NCBI RefSeq assembly: GCF_032854445.1
Contig: NC_088306.1
Location: 14,505,386 to 14,569,385, forward strand
Length of the DNA: 64,000 nt
Direction of reading: 5' to 3'
Source: Liolophura sinensis
Taxonomy: Eukaryota > Mollusca > Polyplacophora > Chitonida > Chitonidae
Shown: in pieces, positions 32,861-41,989 of the stretch
Layout of the letters: each line of letters opens with the position of its first letter
Position numbering within the stretch: the first letter of the stretch is position 1
Program-made: the position numbers and the translations under genes
Notes under the pieces: generated by a model
Databases searched by the model: none
What the model was told of the DNA's origin: nothing
The model's input: the letters and a program-made list of their open reading frames with translations, nothing else

Positions 32861-32861
32861 A

Positions 32862-33503
32862 TTAAATATTGATAGAGAAATACAGAGAGTTCATCGTTTG
32901 GGTGAGAAGGAATCTGGACAGGACACTCGACCAAGACCAAATTCTCACATTTCAAATCTTGTGGGAAGGTAAGATTTGCCTCCCCTGCACTGAACGGCAG
33001 ACCATTTGTGAGACTGCCTTTGATGACGGAAATGGCAAACTGAAAATATTGTCCCTTAGTGTGTGTGAGATAAGATCCAGAGTTATTTTCATTCGTACAT
33101 GCGGGCCAGTGTAAAAGCTGCATATTTTACTTAAGTCTTTGCTTTTATAAATTTTATAGAGAAAAATAAACAAACATTTAAAAGAAATATTAGCTGTCGA
33201 CAGGAAAAGAATAAAACTTTCTCTGAATTCGATGGAAGTCGTTTTCCGCCAATGTGAAAGAAGTATAGTATTCAATATTGAAGTGTTCTCTGAAATAAGT
33301 ACAGGTTGTAATACAGTAAGGTGTTGTGACTAGACGTACTCTATGTATGCGAGTGCTTATTTTCTAAGACAACAGTATATATATATGTTCTTTTACATGT
33401 GTAACGGAACGACTGTGCAAATAGCCGCCCCTGACCAAGTTCGTCAAGGATCACGAGGAAACCAGACCGAAGGTACAGGATTTGTCCACCAGGGACGCGA
33501 GGC
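32862..33503 (-). repeat. Left outer arm of a large imperfect inverted repeat
   Basis: Reverse complement matches 38,070-38,530 and 39,003-39,150. Shared words include GAATCTGGACAGGACACTCG, GGTAAGATTTGCCTCCCCTG, ATGACGGAAATGGCAAACTG, AAGGTGTTGTGACTAGACG and GACTGTGCAAATAGCCGCCC. The right arm has about 470 extra bases in the middle. The arms look like the same repeat or retroelement end inserted twice in opposite orientation. Frames across it on both strands are not genes. Confidence 0.8.
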
Positions 33504-33789
33504 GACACACAAAAAGTTAAACAAAATGGTTTCAACGATTAACGAAAATTACAGAAAGCGTCTACCCGAAATAAATATAAAAGTTAATCGAAGTACAATA
33601 ACAGAAAGTTCACGAAAAAAAATGTGTCCCTATCAGCAGGTCTCTCCCGCAGTCCGCACCCCCATCACTTCCTCACAGGTTATCTCCCCTCAAACTCGCC
33701 TCCCACATCTTGTACGACAGGCATCATCAGAGGTTACGCTGCGAAAGGAAGGAATTGTGGGGTTTTGAAACACCTTTGTGCCCGGAGAA

Positions 33790-34480
33790 TCACCAAGCCA
33801 CCGTGCGCTCGCTGCCATCATCGGAAAGGGTATCCTGACTTTCCAACTTTTCCACGACCGTGCCTTCCCAACCATGAGGTGGAAGAAGCCCTTCATAAGG
33901 CTTAAGATGATCCATATGGGATACTTTATGTTGGAAAAAGAACTTTTTCGGACCAGATAGGTGACAGATGTAAGTTGTTTTACAACCTGGAAAGGTCCAG
34001 TCCATCCTATGCCAAATTTGTCCTTGACTGCCAGCTGGTACCACCTCCAAACAAAGTCTCCTAAATTGTAGTTCCGCAGTTTCACTCCCCGATCGAAGTT
34101 CCTCATCTGCGTACGTGCCGCTTTACCCATACGCTTCTGTACTGCCCTAAATGCTACCTCCTTCGTATGCTGGAGCCACCGGACATACTTTTTCGGACAG
34201 GATCCTCCTTGAGACTGGATACCAAGCAGGCGATCAATTGGACAGGCTAGTTCATACCCGAACCTCAGAAGATTGGGAGAACACCTCGTGCTCTCTTGTT
34301 CCGTTGCCCTATCAGGACAAAAGGAAGGTTTTCATCCCAGCTAGACGAGTGACGTACTGTGTACGTGGCTAACATTTGCAACAACGTCCGGTTAAAACGT
34401 TCTACCTGGCCGTCTTACTGAGGCTGGTATGAGGTTGTTCTTGTTTTCTCAATGCCAAGCAGCTTGCAGACGTGCAATTT
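33790..34480 (-). pseudogene. Ty3/Gypsy-type integrase C-terminal relic
   Basis: Read on the minus strand from about 34,480: KLLGIEKTRTTSYQPQ, a stop, DGQVERFNRTLLQMLATY (the integrase motif with the catalytic glutamate), then RFGYELACPIDRLLG, and in a 146-codon frame GVKLRNYNLGDFVWRWYQ and GWTGPFQVVKQLTSVTYLV, a GPY/F-like module. In a shifted frame HMDHLKPYEG follows, the usual end of this module. The enzyme inserts the cDNA of an LTR retrotransposon. At least one stop and two frameshifts are present, and protease, RT and gag are not seen, so this is a dead fragment. Confidence 0.8.
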
Positions 34481-34534
34481 AATTGGGAAGGAGTGTAACG
34501 GGAGCAGCTTTCCAGTGCTTATACTAGTAGGAAT

Positions 34535-34605
34535 TTCCCTTTAGCTCAGTTGGTAGAACGCTGGACTTCGGCTGCAGAGACCCGAGTTCGAATCCCTGTG
34601 TGACC
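34535..34605 (+). pseudogene. tRNA-like sequence (tRNA-Arg-like pseudogene or SINE head)
   Basis: A-box-like TTAGCTCAGTTGGTAGA, an anticodon-arm-like CTGGACTTCGGCTGCAG (loop CTTCGGC, anticodon TCG if real) and B-box-like GAGTTCGAATCC. The D arm has an extra base, the T stem is poorly paired and the acceptor ends do not pair, so a functional tRNA is unlikely. It abuts the repeat starting GATACAAGTAATAAAACTTT at 34,606. Confidence 0.5.
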
Positions 34606-34790
34606 GATACAAGTAATAAAACTTTACTCACCTGATTTTACTCTGAAACGTCCCACAGGGACGGGACGCTAACACACAGCTTTTGTTTTGATAGGAGATT
34701 ACTGAAGCATGGACTCCCAGACAAGCTACTCCGCTTGTGTTCAAGGGAGAAGCGACCCCACGAGGCAAAGAGGTGACTTAAAGTGCACCT
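34606..34790 (-). repeat. Left inner arm of the large inverted repeat
   Basis: Reverse complement matches 37,860-38,027: AAGTAATAAAACTTTACTC, TGAAACGTCCCACAGGGAC, AAGCATGGACTCCCAGAC and GTGTTCAAGGGAG. In element orientation the order in both halves is inner arm then outer arm. Only the left half has the integrase between them. Confidence 0.75.
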
Positions 34791-34824
34791 CATATTCCGT
34801 TGAACTGATTCATTGATGCGTTGA

Positions 34825-34900
34825 ACGACCGCATTGGTGAGACGCTCCTGGGTCATTACGCTGCGCTAGCGCCCTAATTAATTGAGGCACGGAGGCTCCT
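34825..34900 (-). mobile_element. SINE head fragment
   Basis: On the minus strand: AGGAGCCTCCGTGCCTCAAT, GCGCTAGCGCAGCGTAATGA and TCTCACCAATGCGGTCG. Body and tail are missing. Confidence 0.75.
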
Positions 34901-34933
34901 CCTCGCATTCGACGAGTTGCATTCGAATTTTTC

Positions 34934-35014
34934 TCTCACACACAACGATACAATCTTAAACAACCAGCTTGACAGAAAATCGAAAGCAAAACCGTTATGT
35001 GTGAGCCCACCTTA
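34934..35014. mobile_element. Very short MITE-like element with Harbinger-like ends
   Basis: The left end reads CTCACACACAACGAT and the right end, inverted, CTCACACATAACGGT. The interior shares ATCGAAAGCAAAAC with the terminus at 32,425-32,468. Probably an internally deleted derivative of the same DNA transposon; the exact ends and target duplication are unclear. Confidence 0.45.
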
Positions 35015-35019
35015 TGGTA

Positions 35020-35545
35020 TCAAGTTTGGCGACTTTCTACATTAGTGACTCCGTGCTAGGAAGTTTTTGTAGCAAGGTGCTGACGTCAGTTCTGTGGGGT
35101 AGGCCTACCCGTATTTGAAAAGGGCTGGTCATCAATTTTGTCTTTATTTCCTGGTTTGATGGCTGACGGGTGGTTTATTTGTGCATTCTTTTGAACAGTG
35201 AAATCACGAGTGGAGGAGTATTGGCTGTTGGCTTTACTGGCTCTTTACGGACCAAGTTTGTTCATTTGTTGTTTCCAGGGAGGCGCACGTGTCTTCCTTC
35301 GACTCCATGTTACATTGTTGTTGTTCTTTCGGTTATAGTTTACTAGCTGAAAGTCTGTGGTGCTTTCTGTAGGCCTTTTGGTCCGATATTCCCATTGAAC
35401 AACTTTGTATTCCCATTGACATTGTACAACACCGGCATTATAAAGGCCATGGGTTACGCTTCAGGACACAGAAAAGCTACCTGCTGTCGATTACCGGTGC
35501 ATCGCTGTCCGCCATTTTGGTAACAACCCGTTTCCCTCAGTTATC
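35020..35545. other. Spacer, nothing recognised
   Basis: No gene, RNA or repeat recognised before the 22-bp array. Confidence 0.4.
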
Positions 35546-35550
35546 GTCTT

Positions 35551-35777
35551 ATTCTAACTGTTCGTGAACGTTATTCAAATTGTTCGTGTACGTTATTCAA
35601 ACTGTTCGTGTACATTATTCTAACTGTTCGTGTACATTCTTCTAACTGTTCGTGTACATTATTCAAACTGTTCGTGTACATTATTCTAACTGTTCGTGTA
35701 CATTCTTCTAATTGTTCGTGTACATTATTCAAACTGTTCGTGTACATTATTACATTCTTCCAACTGTTTATGTACAT
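35551..35777 (+). repeat. 22-bp tandem repeat with 66-bp higher-order unit
   Basis: About ten units of ATTCAAACTGTTCGTGTACA plus TT. Three variants, beginning ATTCAAA, ATTCTAA and CTTCTAA, recur in the same order from 35,595 (35,595/35,617/35,639, then 35,661/35,683/35,705, then 35,727), so the real period there is 66 bp. Long frames through it on both strands come from 66 being divisible by three. Confidence 0.93.
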
Positions 35778-36017
35778 ACTTAAAAGTAACAAGTTAAACG
35801 TTCCCCTTGACACCAGAATTAGATAAAAATATAAATGCAGCGAACGTCATTACAAGGCCCAGAACTCATCATAGTAATAACATGCATGTCTCCTATTGCC
35901 ATCAGTGGGAAGGTCTGTTATCAACGTGCAGATGGACGTGGGTTGTGGTATGCGCTATGTACAGTATATGTTCCTTAAATGCAGTAGTTATTAACAGAGA
36001 CTATATACGGGATCTAT

Positions 36018-36272
36018 GCGTCGAAACAGACATTCGTATACCAGCCGTCAACCAAAAAGGGCATTCCGGGTCAATTATCGCAAGGCCAATTCCCAAAACC
36101 ATGTTTACCACGAACCACCAAATAACTAAGAAAGTACATAAAGTAAGAAAATAGGGCGGAATCATACAAAGAGATGTGGTCAACAATTTTCAGTGATGAA
36201 GAAACAACGCAAGGTATGTTCTAGGCGATGGAGTGAAATCAGTATTCAGATCGTATACCATGCTAGAATACT
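36018..36272 (+). repeat. F2 dispersed repeat, long copy
   Basis: GAAACAGACATTCGTATACC, TCAATTATCGCAAGGCCAAT, CACGAACCACCAAATAAC, TTTTCAGTGATG, CGCAAGGTATGTTCTAGGCG and ATCGTATACCATGCTAG match 17,050-17,300 in order. Confidence 0.8.
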
Positions 36273-36279
36273 AATTATT

Positions 36280-36670
36280 CTGAGAATTTTGGCAATAAAT
36301 CGATAAGAGCAAATCCAATCGGACTTTTGCTATTATTTTATTTATAAATTGTAGAATTTTAGAATCCAAAATCGGTAATAACTTTACTAAAATTTATCAA
36401 GCGGATAGCAATAAAAATTTGCAGTATTTAGAATAATGTCAAAACTATAAATATTGCATCTGGTATTTACTAAAAGGCGATAATTTGACCTATTCTTGGT
36501 AGATACAGAAAAATTGATTTCATGAACGAATGTGGAATTTTTGCCTACGCTCTGCGATATAGCCTCATTCAGCGACAATCAAATAATCAATCCAGGAAAT
36601 GTTTCCAGGAAACAGACACCAACAGCAATGAACGAACACATCCAGAGAACAAGAACACATACTGATCTAG
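36280..36670. other. Spacer, nothing recognised
   Basis: AT-rich sequence between two F2 copies; no gene recognised. Confidence 0.4.
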
Positions 36671-36671
36671 G

Positions 36672-36790
36672 CCTCGAAATAGACATTCGTATACCACCTG
36701 CCAAGCATAATTAACGTTCAGAGTCAATAATCGCAAAGTCAAAATCCAAAACAAGACTCAATACAAATGACCAAAGAAATAAAGAAGTAA
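36672..36790 (+). repeat. F2 dispersed repeat, 5' part
   Basis: GAAATAGACATTCGTATACC, GAGTCAATAATCGCAAAGTC and AATGACCAAAGAAATAAAG correspond to the F2 5' half. It runs into the inverted tRNA-derived cluster. Confidence 0.65.
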
Positions 36791-36943
36791 CAGTATTATC
36801 GTTAATAGGGATTACACTTGCTGAATATAGCACAGATTCTAGTGCTGAAATTTGGCTGAGACCACTGCGGGTTTCGAACCACCGACAGAAACCAATACGC
36901 CAGCAATACATGTCAACCGTCTAGACCACTCGACCAACAGGCC
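36786..36943 (-). mobile_element. tRNA-derived element, inverted copy
   Basis: On the minus strand it has an A box (TGGTCGAGTGG), a B box (GGTTCGAAACC) and a tail containing GTGTAATCCCTATTAACGAT. A second family, distinct from the SINE with the CGGCGTAAAACACC tail. Together with flanking sequence it forms the left arm of a palindrome with 37,207-37,449. Confidence 0.7.
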
Positions 36944-37018
36944 TTCTACATAAAATAGAAAGTAGTTGACCGGTAGACTTTACAGCAAATATGCATTACC
37001 CCTCTGATGATCACAAAC

Positions 37019-37152
37019 GACGTGCTGGCGGTTTGGTGCCTGACTCTAAGGTCGCTGGTTCGAAACCCGCAATGGTCTCGGCCAAATTTCAACACTAGAA
37101 TCTGTGCTATATTCAGAAAGTGTAATCCCTATTAACGATAATACTGTTACTT
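37019..37152 (+). mobile_element. tRNA-derived element, 5'-truncated copy
   Basis: Begins inside the head (GGTTTGGTGCCTGACTCTAA), has the B box GGTTCGAAACC and the full tail to GATAATACTGTTACTT. Its A box is missing. Confidence 0.65.
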
Positions 37153-37278
37153 AATCCACTTTCTAAATGATATATATACCTATCTGATATATATTCACCT
37201 AAGGGAATGACATCGTTTGTGATCATCAGAGGGGTAATGCATGTTTGCTGTAAAGTCTACCTTCTATTTTGTGTGGAA

Positions 37279-37448
37279 GACCTGTTGGTCGAGTGGTCTA
37301 GACGGCTGACATGTATTGCTGGCGTATTGGTTTCTGACTCTGAGGTCGCTGGTTCGAAACCCGCAGTGGTCTCAGCGAAATTTCAGCAATAGAAACTGTG
37401 CTATATTCAGAAAGTGTAATCCCTATTAACGATAATACTGTTACTTAA
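37279..37448 (+). mobile_element. tRNA-derived element, full head
   Basis: GACCTGTTGGTCGAGTGGTC contains an A box, and a class-II-like spacing leads to the B box GGTTCGAAACCCGC. The same tail as its neighbours follows. It resembles a Ser/Leu-type tRNA head, but I do not call a functional tRNA because the 3' acceptor half is not complementary. Confidence 0.65.
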
Positions 37449-37494
37449 TCCACTTTCTAAATGACATGTATACCTATCTAAAATAAAGAAGGTA

Positions 37495-37580
37495 GAATAT
37501 GGAATCGGAACGGACTCCTGCAAAGAGAAGCAGTTAATAGTTATCAGTGATGACAGAAAGACACGAGCAATGTTCTAGCC
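37495..37580 (+). repeat. F2 dispersed repeat, 3' part
   Basis: AAAGAGAAGCAGTTAATAGT, TATCAGTGATGACAGAAAGA and GCAATGTTCTAGCCGACGGA match the F2 3' half. The element end runs into a 58-bp duplication. Confidence 0.6.
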
Positions 37581-37696
37581 GACGGAATTAAATAGAAAAA
37601 CCAGATCGTTACAATGCTATCTGGTTAAAGGATACATGGACGGAATTAAATAGAAAAACTAGATCGTTACAATGCTATCTGGTTAAAGGATACATG
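37581..37696 (+). repeat. 58-bp tandem duplication
   Basis: Two nearly identical units (GACGGAATTAAATAGAAAAA start) at 37,581-37,638 and 37,639-37,696, with one visible difference. The unit includes the F2 end (ATCGTTACAATGCTA). Confidence 0.92.
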
Positions 37697-37859
37697 TAAA
37701 GGTACTACAACACGTAGAGCATGGTTTAAAAAAAACAAGAAATATATGCATAAAAAAAGTAAATTTTCCATTTTTCTGGCATAGTCTAGGATACTTTAAT
37801 AAACCCTCTATTTTATGCATATTTTCCGTAAAATGGTCGGACATATGTAAAAATGAGGG

Positions 37860-38027
37860 ACACTTTACTTCACCTCCTTGCCACGGGGGTCGCTCCTCCC
37901 TTGAACACAAGTGGATTAACGCGTCTGGGAGTTCATGCTTCAGTAATCTCTTTCAAAACAAAAGCTGTCCCTGTGGGACGTTTCAGAGTAAAGTCAGGAG
38001 AGTAAAGTTTTATTACTTGTATCGGAT
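37860..38027 (+). repeat. Right inner arm of the large inverted repeat
   Basis: Inverse of 34,606-34,790 (CCCTTGAACACAAG, TGGGACGTTTCAGAGTAAA, TTTTATTACTTGTATCGG). After CGG the two halves diverge: the left continues into the tRNA-like sequence, the right does not. Confidence 0.75.
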
Positions 38028-38069
38028 CATGGAGCTATAAGTATAATATACATGTAAAAGAACATACAT

Positions 38070-39150
38070 GTAGACTCGCGTCCCTGGTGGACAAATCCTG
38101 TACCTACAACCCGGTTTCCTCGTGATCCTTGACGAACTGTGGTCAGGGGCGGCTATTTGCACAGTCGTTCCGTTACACATGTAAAAGAACATACATATAT
38201 ACGTATACGTCTAGTCACAACACCTTACTGTGTTACAGCCTGTACTTATTTCAAAGAGAACTTTAATACTGAATAATAAACGTCCTTCACATTCGCGGAA
38301 AACGACTTCCATCGAATTCAGAGAAAGTATTATTCTTTTCCTGTTGACGTCTATTATTTCTTTTAAGTGTTTGTTTATTTTTCTCTATAAACTTTCTAAA
38401 ACCAAAGATTTAAGTAAAATATGCAGCTTTTACACGGGCCCACGTGTACGAGTGAAAATAACTCTGGATCTTATCCCCCACACACACACTAAAGGAGTGT
38501 ACTTTCAGTTTGCCATTTCCGTCATCAAAAAGTACTCTCACTGGACTCAGTGGTCTGGTTACCGGCTGATGGTTACAGATAATAAAGTCACATTCACTAC
38601 CTCATCTCAGGCGTCGAAATCACCAAGAGATCTTAGACTTAAGTCAAAATTTCAAATCACTTCAAAATTGTTGTTTGTTATGTAGCAAGGTGAAAATATT
38701 GTTTGACAACGTAAATTCTGGGTACGTTATTGTACAACAAATTACAGCTAACATAGTGAAAAGGAACATACCAAACATGAGGAATGAAATTTTGACTTAT
38801 GTAAAAGATCGCTTCGTGGTCCCGGGGGGGAGGGGGGAGGAGAGGGGGGTGGTCTGTTTGTTCCAGTGCTGCTGGGTGTATTCTTTTACCTTCCACACAG
38901 AGCTTATCCCCAAGTAATTTGGCCATTTGTCCTCTAGATTTTGCCTGGTAAAACGCAGTATATAACGCTCTGGGTTTATTTACGTCTTCAGTGGGATATT
39001 TTTCAGTGCAGGGGAGGCAAATCTTACCTCCTCACAATATTTGAAATGTGAAAACTTGGCCACATTTGATCTTGGTCGAGTGTCCTGTCCAGATTCCTTC
39101 TCACCCAAAAGATGAACTCTCTTGAACAGTCTTTCTCTCTGAACATTTAA
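38070..39150 (+). repeat. Right outer arm of the large inverted repeat
   Basis: Inverse of 32,862-33,503, with an extra segment at about 38,530-39,000 that has no partner on the left. That segment contains a G-rich run near 38,823-38,850 and no recognisable gene. A 151-codon frame at 38,230-38,685 lies on the repeat and is not supported as a gene. Confidence 0.75.
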
Positions 39151-39219
39151 TTATTTTTTTAATACAGGTCAAATTGATGGCAGAACTGGGAAAACAAGTT
39201 TAAAGAACTTTGTAAATAC

Positions 39220-39980
39220 ATGATGCGCTGCAGTCGTCTTTCCAAGCTAAACTTACAATTGGAATTAGGTGAAGATAGTCCTCCATCCAAAACACGCCAT
39301 TTGCTTCGTCATTTTGACCAGACTTCAGAGAAGATCAGAAAGACTCTTACTTTCGATTTTGCCTTAATCCAGGATCTGAAATATCACGACATGATCCAAC
39401 TCTTCAGTGGTAAATTCTTTAAAAAGTACACGTACTTGTCACTAGCATGCAAAGAAATAGTGTTCGTGACAAGCCGAAAGCTAGGAACGTGCACTAGCGC
39501 GAAGTCAGACATGTACACTCAAATTCAGAACTTCTTTCTGCGAGATGATCTAAGCCAGCGTAGCCAAATTTGTAGTCTTTCACGAAGGCTTTCAGCTTGT
39601 ACGGAGTGCTCATTGGCTAACAATGATCGTGTCAATCACCACTTGTAACCAGAAGACCGAGTGTTTTTCGTCAGAGCCTGAAACCAGAAGGTTATAGGGG
39701 TCGGTCATAGATAGAGTAACTAACCAGCTGTTGAGAGTGTGAGTCCTCATCTTGCTGCCGATGACACATCTCTTGCAATGGAGAAAACTAACCTTCTGCA
39801 TCGACCAGCGGAATTACGGACTGGACACATACATAAATGGTGTGTAGTTGAGCATGATGGTGAAGCTTTTCCAGGTAAGATTGTTACAGTTGAGAATGAG
39901 TATGTTAGGGTTTATTCTATACATCGCCTTGGTAACAACAGATTTTTTTCGTCAAGCTTACACGAAGATGTTGGTTAATT
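39220..39980 (+). pseudogene. Unidentified degraded coding sequence, possibly transposon-derived
   Basis: A 142-codon frame (39,220-39,648) includes IQNFFLRDDLSQRS, and a second frame (39,739-39,978) includes WCVVEHDGEAFPGKIVTVEN and HRLGNNRFF. The second resembles a small conserved module (W..V.Y.G..YPG.V..V....V..M...G.N.F.WP) that I have seen at the C-terminus of uncharacterised, apparently transposon-linked proteins of marine invertebrates. If both belong to one protein, it is broken by frameshifts between 39,560 and 39,740. The assignment rests on memory of the pattern only and could be wrong. Confidence 0.3.
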
Positions 39981-39984
39981 CCTC

Positions 39985-40670
39985 CCATCTGTCAGAAATA
40001 TTCGCTCTTCAGATCCATGGGTATGGGGCATAATGGTTGTAACATTTCCATGATCCATCTCCTAGAAGACAATGGTGTAACCCATTGCGGAATTGGTGTA
40101 GTTCTGTGGTAGTCTGTGTGTAACACCACTGACAAGTTCAGTGCATTGGCCAAACTTTCTATTCACAAGGAATGACCCGTCCCAGTAAGCTGTAAGCTGT
40201 CCATCAATGTGGAAATAATTCAATGTCTGAAAATAGCGTTTTTTTTCTGGTTTTCTTAACTGACTCAAAGGTAGCTTCAAAATATTCTAATTTTGACCCC
40301 CATATGACCCCCATAACAACCGTTCCCTGAACTCTATCTGAAAGGTGAAAGAAAGGAATGTGTATGAAAATTAGGTTTTAACTGATACAGCGGAAGTGAT
40401 GTCATTTGAAAATGAAAAATTTGAATTTAAACATTCTAATCATGTTATCTGACGTATTTTGACGTCCAGATTACCAATCCAGTCTTATTTTCATCTTGCA
40501 AAGTATACTTTTGTGGTAAATTGCGAAAAAATGCAATTTCACCCATATTTGCAGATCACTGTGACAGAAAACTGTTATAGCTGTAAAACTGAAATTCTTT
40601 GTGAAATAAGAGCTATATATGTTCTATATGTATGCTGAAAATCGTTGAGCTGTGTTAAAAAGAGGCCTGG
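39985..40670. other. Spacer, nothing recognised
   Basis: No gene, RNA or repeat recognised. Confidence 0.4.
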
Positions 40671-40674
40671 ACCC

Positions 40675-41000
40675 TTTGCATTGTTTTAATGTGATTGTGT
40701 GTTAAATGAGATGACAGCACAGCATTCTGGGTATTCATAGATCAGTAACGTCTAATAAATTGCAATTAACATCACTCCATTTGTTTTACCTAATTCTCCT
40801 TAAGCCATGGTACTAAGGGGCGTGTAAATTGTTACTATTTATGCATTTACATGAACAGTTAGAATAAATCCGTAATTGAGATAAATTGACCAGAGACCGT
40901 ATTTCACCGGTTACGTGTGACCATTTGCCAGCTAGTCCAGTGTCGTCGCTGCTCTGGTTTTACTCTCTGTGCTGTACGTTTTTAATTATAATATCTCAAT
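40675..41000 (+). repeat. F1 dispersed repeat, longest copy
   Basis: Contains all F1 words in order: TTGCATTGTTTTAATGTGAT, ATTGCAATTAACATCACT, CCTTAAGCCATGGTACTAAG, ATGCATTTACATGAACAGTT, TTTCACCGGTTACGTGTGAC, CCATTTGCCAGCTAG, GTCGTCGCTGCTCTGGTTTT and TTTTTAATTATAAT. About 325 bp; no coding potential and no clear terminal repeats seen. Confidence 0.8.
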
Positions 41001-41334
41001 GCATAGACACCATGCAAGTAACAGGAAGTGACACCAAATAGGCCGGGAATACTGGCTTGAACGCCGGGATCGTTGCTTTAGCAGGTGTATTTAACTTTTA
41101 TTTTTATTATTAATAATTTTATTTTAATAGATTTATCCACACTATAAAACAAGTGGTCGTCAACGCATGTTAGAAAGACTATTGTCAAAACGCTCGTCCG
41201 ATGATGAACGGAGAGGTCTATTCATAAAACGGGATGTTCAGCTGGTTGACAAAAACCAATTATAGACGCCACACGCCAGGAGTCCCAGAACAATTTCACG
41301 CGACAATGTACAAAGCTATGGATGGTGAAACTCA

Positions 41335-41540
41335 TCCCGGGTTATTTTAGGAATCCTGCTTATATACGCCCCGACATCTTTGAAAATGAAAAAAATATGT
41401 ATCATGAGTAACCTTTCCAAGTTTAAGAGCAAAATATGGCACGATTGCAACGAAACCTATAGATACTGTTAACCGTTATATAATGATTATATGTCAGTAT
41501 GTATATGTTTTGAGCCACAGCCTCTTATGTAATAAAACTT
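41335..41540 (+). mobile_element. LINE-2 3' end fragment
   Basis: TTTTAGGAATCCTGCTTATA, CATCTTTGAAAATG, TATGTATCATGAGTAACCTT, AAAATATGGCACGATTGCAA and GTTATATAATGATTA match 13,355-13,540 with substitutions, ending near AATAAAACTT. An independent, 5'-truncated copy of LINE-2 about 210 bp left of the visible start of copy B. Confidence 0.75.
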
Positions 41541-41989
41541 TAGTCTATTCTATTCTAGCTTCATCGATTAAGGAAAAATACTCGCTTCCGGTTTTCAGAT
41601 GTAACTTCCGCTTTTGCAAAACCTGCATTTTCAAGTTATTACTGCAAAAACTTGTGTATCAAGGATATTCCACCAAGTGCCTTCACTTTTTTTTTTAAAG
41701 TTTAGTAACGAGTGTAATTCTCTGGTAAGTAAATATGGACAGATCGTCCACAATCTCTGACACCTCCGCTTCATGATTGTGTCTAATTCCGCTTATGCTG
41801 GGGTTAGGGACTGTATATTCATCGTGTTGGATTAGATGGCCCTTTCTATGTTTAATTTATTGCTTTATTTATTTATGGAGGATTACCTGCGCCCATTGGC
41901 CACTTGTGGTTCTCAACAAAACAGATTACAAATACAAGGATTTACCGACAGAGGTTACAGATGAATTGCATTGGACAATCGACCATATA

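Larger units (their letters stand above)
36786..37449. repeat. Palindromic arrangement around tRNA-derived elements
   Basis: 36,786-37,022 is the imperfect reverse complement of 37,207-37,449, including the flank GTGATCATCAGAGGGGTAAT and GTAAAGTCTACC outside the tRNA-like part. The spacer of about 185 bp holds the tail of a third copy. Confidence 0.8.

Noticed and set aside
37279-37370. Functional tRNA-Ser/Leu gene
   Set aside because: A and B boxes are good, but the acceptor stem does not pair and three copies share a common non-tRNA tail, so it is a tRNA-derived repeat.
38230-38685. 151-codon plus-strand frame
   Set aside because: Lies on the right arm of the inverted repeat, and the opposite arm does not keep the frame.
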